Assembly: GCA_034431315.1 (NCBI GenBank)
Contig: DAOUDK010000007.1
Location: forward strand, 1 to 11,380
Reading direction: 5' to 3'
Length of the DNA stretch: 11,380 bases
From: JAUWOY01 sp034431315
GTDB taxonomy: Bacteria; Chloroflexota; Anaerolineae; VGOG01
Shown: positions 1-5,497 of the stretch, one piece after another
How positions within the stretch are numbered: the first letter of the stretch is position 1
Layout of the letters: each line of letters starts with the position of its first letter
The notes under the pieces: model-generated
What the model was told of the DNA's origin: nothing
Database searches by the model: none
What the model saw: the letters and a program-made list of their open reading frames with translations, nothing else
Position numbers and translations under genes: made by a program

Positions 1-373
1 GACCCCGTTCTAGCTGGTATTCTGCTAGCAGCACCTCTTCGATGGCCTCAGCATGCTCGGCTGCAGCTCGAATCCAGTCCAGAATAGTATCGTCCTTGTA
101 CCCTTTTACACGCATCAGGCTGCTGATGCGGCTCCCTTCCGCCACAAGGGCCAAGGTTTCGATAATCTCGTCTTCAGGCGTGCGACGGCGATAGAAGATG
201 GTCCCTTTGGTCTCTACAAACGTACCATTACAGGTCTTGCACTTGAAGCGTTGGCGATCTGCCTTAGTCTTGCCGAACTTGATAATGTTGTGTTGGTGTT
301 CGCTTTGCAACTCACCGTAGTCATCACAGTCCTTGTTTGGACAAAAACCCCCTACTCGAGCAAACTTTGACAT
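1..373 (-). CDS. IS1-like transposase, N-terminal part (runs off left edge)
   Basis: The gene begins with ATG at 373 and stays open for 124 codons to the window edge, so the C-terminus is missing. A strong Shine-Dalgarno (GAGGAGGG, about 379-386) precedes the start by about 5 nt. The visible protein has a zinc ribbon, C11-x4-C16 and C45-x2-C48, the latter within RFKCKTCNGTF. A helix-rich segment around residues 67-105 (EIIETLALVAEGSRISSLMR, then DDTILDWI) resembles the helix-turn-helix of IS1 InsA-type proteins. In that family the N-terminal zinc finger and helix-turn-helix bind the element's ends, and a DDE catalytic domain follows; here that domain would lie outside the window. The family call is by recognition of the N-terminus only. 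IS1595-type or other zinc-ribbon transposases are the alternative. Confidence 0.75.
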   Translation of the reverse strand, partial: MSKFARVGGFCPNKDCDDYGELQSEHQHNIIKFGKTKADRQRFKCKTCNGTFVETKGTIFYRRRTPEDEIIETLALVAEGSRISSLMRVKGYKDDTILDWIRAAAEHAEAIEEVLLAEYQLERG

Positions 374-406
374 TTCGCCCTCCTCTCGATCGTTGATGGG
401 GGCTAT

Positions 407-435
407 AGTATAGCTCATTATTCAACAACACTCAA
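407..435 (-). promoter_or_regulatory. Sigma-70-like promoter of the IS1-like transposase
   Basis: On the minus strand a -35 TTGAGT (430-435) is followed after exactly 17 nt by a -10 TATACT (407-412). The start codon lies about 30 nt downstream at 373. Confidence 0.65.
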
Positions 436-475
436 GAGGGGGACTACCGTCATTTGTAAGGTGCGAAAAACAGGC

Positions 476-522
476 TAAGTGTAGCACAGTCGGTGGGTTT
501 TGTGGGTGAAAATGGCGTGAAT
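476..522 (-). repeat. 47-bp direct repeat, copy A, just 3' of the Thr-Pro surface protein gene
   Basis: This stretch matches 2890-2936 at 41 of 47 positions without gaps and in the same orientation. The best-conserved core is TTTGTGGGTGAAAAT followed by GCGTGAAT. It begins 8 nt after the stop codon of the minus-strand gene ending at 531. Its function is unknown; it could be a shared 3' untranslated element or a dispersed genomic repeat. Confidence 0.75.
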
Positions 523-530
523 AGAGGGCA

Positions 531-2525
531 TCAGGGCAAGCTGCTCATCTGCGGATGGGAGATGTTCTTCAAGATCATGGGTAAGTAGAGCTTGTGTTGC
601 ACCCGCGACACCGCGATTTGATCCGGCGGATCGAGTGCACTTAGCGGAGCACTCGGTAAGGTCTTGCCCTGGCCCGAGGTTGGAGCATTCAGGGAAGACA
701 CGCCCAGGAACTCTTGCCCAACCGTCGTCGCGATGTTCAGGTTGTAGACGGAGGCCTCAAAACCATACACCTGGATCTGATACACCCCGGTCTCTGGGGC
801 AGTGAAGATCACCTGATCTTGTGCTGTGCCGGAGTTGATGCTGTAGTAATCGGGAGCTCCAATGCTGTTGGGGTTCCAGACGAATAAGTCGGCATCGCCA
901 GAGACCACGTTGAGGGTGATGGTTACTACTGTACCCTGGCTGATCTCCTGCCGATACAACCTCCACTTCCCTTGACCGATGCTCTCGCCACTGGGAACGT
1001 AATTGATCATATCCTTCCCGGGCAGGTTTGAGATGTTTTGTGCACCATCGGCAAACCAGACCTGGATGTATTTCGTTCCGCCGCCGGGAAGTAGCACCCA
1101 AGGATAGTTGGTGGTGTAGGCCACCCAGCCGGATTCCTGCGCCGGCAACCACTGCAACGAAGCGTAGTCGAACTCAAATTCGATGACATACATTGACTGT
1201 ACACCCGTTCCCCCAGGGTTGTCTTGGGCGTCCAGGGTGAGGATGACCGACCGTGCAGACGTGGTATCATCGCCGCCGTTGATCAAAACCGAGCCGCTGG
1301 GTGGAATGGTATCGGGAGCCGGAGGCAAGATGGTGATAGTGCGATTGGCTGCGTTGTTGGTCTCGTCGCTCTCAGGGATCTCGTCGTCGGGATCAATCAC
1401 TACGTAGATCTCATGGTCGCCGCCGAGGCCGGTGGTATCCCAGACTTTGCCCGTCCACTGGGCGGCTACGCCGTAGGGAGAGATGAAGGGTAGGACATAA
1501 GTGTCCGCCCCGATGATCGTCCCGCCATCGTCCGGGTCGCCATCGTAGAAGCGGATCTCGACGTCGGAGACGGTGCGGTTACTTCCGTTGCGGACGTTGA
1601 CGCCAACACCTGCTGCGTCACCCTCGCGGATGCTCACCGGATCGGTCCAGATGTCGTAGGCGTTGATGAAGAGGTCGGGGGAGGTGGGGGTTGGAGCTGG
1701 TGTATACGTGGGTGGTGGGGTCGGAGTTACTGTGGGTGTGCCGGTAGGTGTCGCGGTCGCCGTGGGCGTAGCCGTGTCTGTAGCCACTGACGTGGGAGTC
1801 CAGGTGGCGGTAAAGGTTGGCGTGGCAGTGTCCGTTGCTACATGGGTAGGTGTCCAAGTAGCGGTGAAAGTTGGTGTCTGGGTGGCTGTACTTGTTGCTG
1901 TCTCCGTAGGTGTGGATGTTTGAGTTGGCGTTCTAGTTGGTGTCTTCGTTGCTGTTGGACTAGATGTGCTGGTTGGTGTGAAGGTAGGCGTGGGAGTGTC
2001 CGTGGTCGTTGAGGTGGGCGTCCGAGTGGCTGTCCTCGTCGCAGTTGGCGTTTTCGTCGGCGTTTGAGTAGGCGTCCAGGTGGCCGTCGGTGTCTTCGTG
2101 GGGGTTGGTGTCTTCGTCGGCGTCCAGGTGGCTGTTCTCGTAGCGGTTGGCGTTCTCGTTGGTGTCTTGGTCGGTGTCTTGGTTGCCGTTGCTGTCTTCG
2201 TAGCTGTCGGCGTCTTACTTGGCGTGCTTGTTGGTGTTGCGGTGTCCGTAGCCACTAATGTGGGCGTCCAGGTGGCTGTGTATGTAGGCGTGACTGTATC
2301 CGTACACACAGACATTGACGGTGATGTCATAATGATGTCCTCGGCTACAGAGGTAGGCAGCTCTGCTCGTCCGGTCTGGCCCACCTCTACGTTTTGGGCA
2401 TTAGCGACCTGCATTTGCTGCACAGCGGTAGTGCTGGACAAGGTTAGGACAATGGTAAAGGTGAGGAAGGTGATTAGGGCTAGAGCAACAACTGCGAGAT
2501 ATGACTTAATACGTCTTCGTTTCAT
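531..2525 (-). CDS. Secreted Thr-Pro-rich surface protein with CARDB, Ig-like and PPC-like domains
   Basis: A 664-residue exported protein, probably a cell-surface or adhesive factor. The ATG at 2525 is chosen because AAGGAG sits 6 nt upstream and a signal peptide starts there (MKRRRIKSYL then a hydrophobic stretch to about residue 31). An in-frame ATG at 2621 lies inside the terminator hairpin and is rejected. Order: residues 79-282 are a Thr-Pro linker (TPTKTPTATWTPT-like), probably glycosylated; 283-400 a CARDB domain ending in IPESDETNN; 405-512 an Ig-like domain (DTIPPSGSV, then SARSVILTLDA); 514-600 a bacterial pre-peptidase C-terminal (PPC)-like domain with DADLFVW; 646-654 LYLPMILKN, a motif recurrent at the ends of Chloroflexota secreted proteins. 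No catalytic domain is seen. Expression appears set by the c-di-GMP riboswitch in the leader. Domain calls are by eye. Confidence 0.85.
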   Translation of the reverse strand: MKRRRIKSYLAVVALALITFLTFTIVLTLSSTTAVQQMQVANAQNVEVGQTGRAELPTSVAEDIIMTSPSMSVCTDTVTPTYTATWTPTLVATDTATPTSTPSKTPTATKTATATKTPTKTPTRTPTATRTATWTPTKTPTPTKTPTATWTPTQTPTKTPTATRTATRTPTSTTTDTPTPTFTPTSTSSPTATKTPTRTPTQTSTPTETATSTATQTPTFTATWTPTHVATDTATPTFTATWTPTSVATDTATPTATATPTGTPTVTPTPPPTYTPAPTPTSPDLFINAYDIWTDPVSIREGDAAGVGVNVRNGSNRTVSDVEIRFYDGDPDDGGTIIGADTYVLPFISPYGVAAQWTGKVWDTTGLGGDHEIYVVIDPDDEIPESDETNNAANRTITILPPAPDTIPPSGSVLINGGDDTTSARSVILTLDAQDNPGGTGVQSMYVIEFEFDYASLQWLPAQESGWVAYTTNYPWVLLPGGGTKYIQVWFADGAQNISNLPGKDMINYVPSGESIGQGKWRLYRQEISQGTVVTITLNVVSGDADLFVWNPNSIGAPDYYSINSGTAQDQVIFTAPETGVYQIQVYGFEASVYNLNIATTVGQEFLGVSSLNAPTSGQGKTLPSAPLSALDPPDQIAVSRVQHKLYLPMILKNISHPQMSSLP
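1680..2291 (-). repeat. Thr-Pro codon-repeat tract with an 18-residue tandem duplication
   Basis: Residues 79-282 of the surface protein are encoded by degenerate short repeats of Thr-Pro, Thr-Ala, Thr-Lys/Arg and Thr-Trp units. Within it the unit TFTATWTPT(H/S)VATDTATP occurs twice in tandem (residues 219-236 and 237-254, bases 1764-1871). A third copy with TYTATWTPTL sits at residues 81-98. This points to expansion by segment duplication. The length is likely to vary among strains. Confidence 0.85.
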
Positions 2526-2580
2526 CGCTAGCTCCTTATCTGTTACGTTTAGGTGGAGAGAGCACTTACGAAGTTTTGGC

Positions 2581-2627
2581 AATAAAAAGCGTGCTGTCAC
2601 TGTAATTTGCTCGGACAGCACGCTTTT
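2581..2627 (-). terminator. Intrinsic terminator in the leader, expression platform of the c-di-GMP riboswitch
   Basis: A perfect 14-bp stem joins 2614-2627 and 2585-2598 on the minus strand (AAAAGCGTGCTGTC with GACAGCACGCTTTT) across a 15-nt loop. It is followed by TTTTTATT. It lies 14 nt after the riboswitch and 55 nt before the start codon at 2525, so it would stop transcription before the gene. Confidence 0.9.
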
Positions 2628-2640
2628 CAGGCTCTATCTT

Positions 2641-2724
2641 CGGCAACTCGGCTGTCCTATTAGCTCAATCTGCTAACGTAGACCCGTGGCTTTGCGTCCC
2701 CACCTTTCGATGGGTTTACCTTTA
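2641..2724 (-). ncRNA. Cyclic-di-GMP-I riboswitch aptamer (GEMM-I)
   Basis: On the minus strand the aptamer opens with GGTAAACC (2720-2713). It then has a CCCATC/GGTGGG stem capped by a GAAA tetraloop (2714-2699) and the diagnostic GACGCAAAGCC (2698-2688). A second arm follows with CGG...CCG at its base and TTAGC/GCTAA (2676-2672 with 2664-2660) near its tip. It closes with GTTGCC (2647-2642), whose TTGCC can pair with the opening GGTAA. These are the conserved parts of the c-di-GMP-I (GEMM-I) class. The G of GGTAAACC appears to occupy the position where A is found in the cAMP-GMP-sensing variants, which favours c-di-GMP; that alignment was made by eye. Confidence 0.92.
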
Positions 2725-2768
2725 TCGGACCTTATGCAGTTGAAAAGAAACTTTTACCTTGTACGTCT

Positions 2769-2797
2769 ATTATATCAAATGCTCTCGCTCTTGTCAA
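2769..2797 (-). promoter_or_regulatory. Fully consensus sigma-70 promoter of the riboswitch-controlled gene
   Basis: On the minus strand TTGACA (2792-2797) and TATAAT (2769-2774) are separated by 17 nt, and TGA directly before the -10 gives an extended -10. Transcription should start near 2762, about 40 nt before the aptamer. A promoter this strong suits a gene throttled by termination rather than by initiation. Confidence 0.93.
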
Positions 2798-2840
2798 GAA
2801 CAAAGAAGAGAATAGGGTTAGGATAGGGAAGAAGTAAGAA

Positions 2841-2864
2841 CCGTGCTGCGAGAGCAAAGCACGG
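2841..2864 (-). terminator. Possible terminator after the cohesin gene
   Basis: CCGTGCT and AGCACGG (2841-2847, 2858-2864) form a perfect 7-bp stem with a 10-nt loop. The minus-strand continuation is pyrimidine-rich (TTCTTACTTCTTCCC) but not a clean T run. It lies 110 nt past the cohesin stop and before the next promoter, where a terminator would be expected. Confidence 0.35.
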
Positions 2865-2889
2865 AATAGCGGCGGCAATTGGGTCGCCC

Positions 2890-2936
2890 TAAGTGTAACA
2901 CAGCCTGAGGGCTTTGTGGGTGAAAATAGCGTGAAT
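2890..2936 (-). repeat. 47-bp direct repeat, copy B, 3' of the cohesin gene
   Basis: This matches 476-522 at 41 of 47 positions, in the same orientation, and begins 37 nt after the stop codon at 2974. A second GCGTGAAT-like unit sits next to it (2940-2947, TGCGTGAAT context). Both copies follow the 3' ends of minus-strand genes for exported proteins. Confidence 0.75.
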
Positions 2937-2973
2937 CTTGCGTGAATTTCTCGTGAGGCTGCGGCCTTCTCGA

Positions 2974-3699
2974 TCAGCCTCCTGGCCTGCGGCTGAGGAT
3001 AAAGGCGGCCAGGATTGCTACCGCCAGAGAGGCCAGTATCAGACCGAGCGCAACTCCGCCCGAAGGGCCTGTTGCCGCTGGGGTGGCCAGTGGGGTCGGC
3101 GAGGGAAGCGGGGCCGCGATGGGCGTGTCCACTGCTTCAGGTGTACTCGTCGGCACAGGGATGGGTGTGGCTGCGGGCGTCGGCGCCTCTGCGTCCCCCA
3201 CCACGACCTGGCCGCCTTCCACCGTGACCCGCCGAGCACTGACCGACGTGTCCAACACCTGCACCTCCCGCAACTCCAGGGCAGTGCTGCCCTCCCCATG
3301 GGCGATACAGGTGATGGTGGCTAAGACGCCAGTGCCGCTGGGCCCAGCCGCGCTCCCGAGACTGATGGCTCCCAAGGTCACCCTTCCCTCCACATTGTTC
3401 ACTTCAGGCCCGGCGGGAACCATGGAGCGTCCCGTGCTCCCCAGGAAGTCGCCCAGGGTCGCTTCCGTCACCTGCACGATGGATGGATCGTAGGTCAAAT
3501 CGAACTGGAAGGCTCCCAGATCGTTAGACTCCTCGATCATCACTTGTACGACGAAGGTCTCATTCAGGTCCACTACCAGGTCCGCAGGCTCTATCCTCAC
3601 CCGGGTGCCGGGCGCGGCAGCGCCGACCTCAGGAGTACTCACTTGGGTCACGACCAGGGCGAGCAGGCAGATGATGATCAGTTGTTTATGTTTGGACAT
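2974..3699 (-). CDS. Membrane-anchored single-cohesin protein
   Basis: A 241-residue protein likely to hold dockerin-bearing partners at the cell surface. ATG at 3699 follows GGAGGG by 6 nt. Order: signal peptide, residues 1 to about 28 (KHKQLIIICLLALVVTQV); cohesin-type beta-sandwich, about 33-168, with the family signatures GAFQFDLTYDPSIVQV and GVLATITC; a Pro/Thr/Ala linker, 171-210; and a transmembrane helix, about 214-235, followed by SRRPGG. Only one cohesin is present, so it is an anchor and not a scaffoldin. The dockerin partner is probably the enzyme encoded at 5498-10153, the former upstream neighbour. An ISKra4-like element now lies 15 nt upstream of the ATG, just beyond the ribosome site, and no obvious minus-strand promoter survives between them, so expression may be reduced. 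The cohesin call is by sequence pattern. Confidence 0.85.
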   Translation of the reverse strand: MSKHKQLIIICLLALVVTQVSTPEVGAAAPGTRVRIEPADLVVDLNETFVVQVMIEESNDLGAFQFDLTYDPSIVQVTEATLGDFLGSTGRSMVPAGPEVNNVEGRVTLGAISLGSAAGPSGTGVLATITCIAHGEGSTALELREVQVLDTSVSARRVTVEGGQVVVGDAEAPTPAATPIPVPTSTPEAVDTPIAAPLPSPTPLATPAATGPSGGVALGLILASLAVAILAAFILSRRPGG

Positions 3700-3714
3700 T
3701 GTGGCCCTCCGTTC

Positions 3715-3723
3715 ATATCATTC
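3715..3723. repeat. Target-site duplication, left copy (ATATCATTC)
   Basis: The 9 bases ATATCATTC directly abut the left inverted repeat and are repeated exactly at 5410-5418 beside the right inverted repeat. Confidence 0.95.
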
Positions 3724-3744
3724 GGGTGTGTTCAAAATGAGTTG
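3724..3744 (+). repeat. Left terminal inverted repeat of the ISKra4-like element
   Basis: The sequence starts GGGTGTGTTCAAAATGAG and mirrors 5389-5409 with one mismatch at position 6. Its inner end overlaps the transposase -35 box. Confidence 0.95.
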
Positions 3745-3770
3745 AAGATATAGCTGATTTCGGTTATACT
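3742..3770 (+). promoter_or_regulatory. Promoter of the ISKra4-like transposase
   Basis: TTGAAG (3742-3747) and TATACT (3765-3770) are spaced by 17 nt. The -35 partly lies in the inverted repeat, so transposase binding there could repress its own promoter. The start codon is at 3818. Confidence 0.7.
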
Positions 3771-3817
3771 TAAGGTGCGTTTTATCCGATCCTTCGACAA
3801 GAACCGGGAGGTAAGCT

Positions 3818-5380
3818 ATGTCGTTCAACACAGAAGGTATTGTACGAGAGATTCGCACAGAGTTCGAATCGATGCTAATCTATGTCAAAGGAAGTAAAAC
3901 AGCGACGGCAGATCAGGTCGAGCGAGGCATATTCAAGCGTTTGCTAGGCCTGGGTTTCAAGCTGATGCTGCTGTTCTTTACGATGCGTGCGGAAGAGTAT
4001 CTGCGCACACCGATTGAGACCGGGGCTGGCGAAACACTGCCCTATTTTGATGACAAGAAACGGGACTACTTCTCTATCTTCGGCAAGCTACCCTTTTGGC
4101 GCCCCTACTTTTGGGAAAAAGGTGTTGCTGGTCAGAGTCCTCTGGATGGAGAGTTGAGTCTGGGTTCCGATTGCTACTCCGACCTGCTGCGGGAAATTGC
4201 CGAGTATCTGGGCGTCGATGTGACCTACGATAAGGTAACCAAGATGTTTGCACGCATCTTGGGACAGAAGCTTTCCACGAACGCTGTGCAAAAGATGGTG
4301 GCTGAGGACGCGGCGGACGCGGAAAGCTACTATGAGCAAAAGCCAGCGCCCAAGCCAGAGGATGAAGGCGAGATCTTGGTCATCCAGGCCGATGGCAAAG
4401 GCGTGCCGATGGTACGAGAGACACCTGCGGCAGCCAAGGTGCGTCTGGGTAAGGGAGAGAAACGCACCAAGAAAAAGGAAGCCATTGTCACTGGTGTCTA
4501 TACCATTGACCCGCACAAACGTACGCCAGAGGAGGTGGTAGCCAGCTTCTTCCATAAGGATGAGACCTCAGACCGCAAAGAAACCGCATCAGAGCGTGTC
4601 AAACCGCAGAATAAACAGTTGTGGGCCACGTTGGAGGGCAAAGACACGGCTCTAGAGCGATTAGCCGAACAGGTCGAGAAGCGTGAAGGTTCTCACATTA
4701 AACATCGTGTTGCCTTGACCGACGGCTGTAAAGCCCTGCAAAAACGAGTCCTGAGCTACTGCCTAGACTTCACTCTCATCTTGGACTTCATTCATGGCAA
4801 CGAATACCTCTGGGATGCCGCCAACTGCCTGTTCGATGAGAAAGACCCACAACGTGTATCCTGGGCAGAAGAGCAAACGCTGCAGATACTTTCAGGCAAG
4901 ACAGAGCAGGTCATTGCCGATTTTCGCAGCCTAGCCCAGGCTCCCAAACGCACCAAAGCCCAACGCAAGGAACTCGAAAAAGCGGCCAACTACTTCGAAC
5001 GCAATCTTCCCTACATGGCCTACGACTACTATCTCGCCCAGGGATGGCCCATTGCCTCAGGCGTCATTGAAGGGGCCTGTCGCCACTTGGTCAAGGACCG
5101 CTTTGAACTCTCTGGGATGCGCTGGACACAAGCCGGCGCTGAAAACCTCCTTCGCCTACGCGCTGTGGCTGAAAATGGGGACTGGGATGACTACCACCAA
5201 TTCCGCAAACAACGGAGACATGGTCGTTTATACATCATCCCCTTCCCGGCCCAGGCTCGCCTGGAAGATCAAGCCTTAGATCTGCCAACTCAACCATCTG
5301 ACAAAATCATACGCTTTGATGCCACGGCGAAGCGTGTGCCCAATCACCAAGGTCTTGACCAGCAACGACAGGCTGCCTAG
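3818..5380 (+). CDS. ISKra4-family-like DDE transposase
   Basis: A 520-residue transposase filling most of the insertion sequence. ATG at 3818 follows GGGAGG by 6 nt. Probable catalytic acids are D192 in VIQADGKGVPM, D302 in VALTDGCKALQ and E418 in ASGVIEGACRHLVKDRFE, followed by SGMRWTQAGAENLLRLRA. The last two motifs are the hallmark of ISKra4-type transposases. D323 in LDFIHGNEYLW is another conserved acid and an alternative second catalytic residue. The N-terminal 130 residues are helical and probably bind the ends. The frame shows no disruption. It cuts and joins the element's own 21-bp ends and is not functionally related to the flanking genes. A 9-bp target duplication fits this family. 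Confidence 0.9.
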   Translation: MSFNTEGIVREIRTEFESMLIYVKGSKTATADQVERGIFKRLLGLGFKLMLLFFTMRAEEYLRTPIETGAGETLPYFDDKKRDYFSIFGKLPFWRPYFWEKGVAGQSPLDGELSLGSDCYSDLLREIAEYLGVDVTYDKVTKMFARILGQKLSTNAVQKMVAEDAADAESYYEQKPAPKPEDEGEILVIQADGKGVPMVRETPAAAKVRLGKGEKRTKKKEAIVTGVYTIDPHKRTPEEVVASFFHKDETSDRKETASERVKPQNKQLWATLEGKDTALERLAEQVEKREGSHIKHRVALTDGCKALQKRVLSYCLDFTLILDFIHGNEYLWDAANCLFDEKDPQRVSWAEEQTLQILSGKTEQVIADFRSLAQAPKRTKAQRKELEKAANYFERNLPYMAYDYYLAQGWPIASGVIEGACRHLVKDRFELSGMRWTQAGAENLLRLRAVAENGDWDDYHQFRKQRRHGRLYIIPFPAQARLEDQALDLPTQPSDKIIRFDATAKRVPNHQGLDQQRQAA

Positions 5381-5388
5381 CATATTAC

Positions 5389-5409
5389 CAACTCATTTTG
5401 AACGCACCC
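5389..5409 (-). repeat. Right terminal inverted repeat of the ISKra4-like element
   Basis: The reverse complement reads GGGTGCGTTCAAAATGAG, matching the left end at 20 of 21 positions. It starts 8 nt past the transposase stop codon. Confidence 0.95.
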
Positions 5410-5418
5410 ATATCATTC
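5410..5418. repeat. Target-site duplication, right copy (ATATCATTC)
   Basis: An exact copy of 3715-3723, abutting the right inverted repeat. Confidence 0.95.
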
Positions 5419-5437
5419 TTAATCGAAAACTAGAACC

Positions 5438-5497
5438 TCAGCAAGTCTCCCCTCAGTGCACCGCCACCGGCATGATGTCTATGATGTTCGCACCTCG
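5438..5497 (-). pseudogene. Decayed dockerin C-terminal helix, in frame after the enzyme's stop
   Basis: Reading on in the same frame past the TGA at 5498-5500 gives RGANIIDIMPVAVH, a TGA, GETC and a final TGA (5438-5440). The intact internal dockerin of the same protein reads KIDIVDIMLVAVHWGETC. Over 14 aligned codons 36 of 42 bases match (5441-5482 against the corresponding stretch near 8018-8059), and the codon for the conserved Trp differs by one transition, TGG to TGA. Only the second dockerin helix survives; the first calcium loop and helix are absent. It is best read as the remnant of a former C-terminal dockerin. A sequencing error could explain the Trp codon but not the upstream stop and missing first half. 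Confidence 0.8.

Larger units (their letters stand above)
1..448 (-). mobile_element. IS1-like insertion sequence, 5' portion only
   Basis: The transposase fragment and its promoter define the upstream end of an insertion sequence that extends left of the window. On the minus strand the bases ending near 448 read GGTAGTCCCCCTCTTGAGTG, which resembles the GGTaatgaCtCC-like tip of IS1 family inverted repeats, and the promoter -35 lies inside it as is common. The outer boundary at 448 is an inference, because the matching inverted repeat and target duplication are off the window. Confidence 0.4.
3724..5409 (+). mobile_element. Complete ISKra4-like insertion sequence, 1686 bp
   Basis: The element is bounded by inverted repeats at 3724-3744 and 5389-5409, matching at 20 of 21 positions (GGGTG(T/C)GTTCAAAATGAGTTG), with partial matching further inward. 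Perfect 9-bp target copies ATATCATTC flank it at 3715-3723 and 5410-5418. The single transposase gene is intact. Exact target copies and an intact gene indicate a recent insertion. The element sits between the dockerin-enzyme gene and the cohesin gene, transcribed against both. Confidence 0.95.

Noticed and set aside
53..370. Plus-strand 105-residue open frame at the left edge
   Set aside because: It is antisense to the zinc-ribbon transposase, which has a ribosome site, a promoter and recognisable motifs.
2526..2621. Upstream ATG at 2621 for the Thr-Pro surface protein
   Set aside because: It lies inside the terminator hairpin, has no ribosome site and would put 32 non-signal residues before a good signal peptide.
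1663..2676. Val/Gly repeat open frames on the plus strand opposite the Thr-Pro tract
   Set aside because: They are the complement of Thr-Pro codon repeats and run through the terminator and riboswitch.
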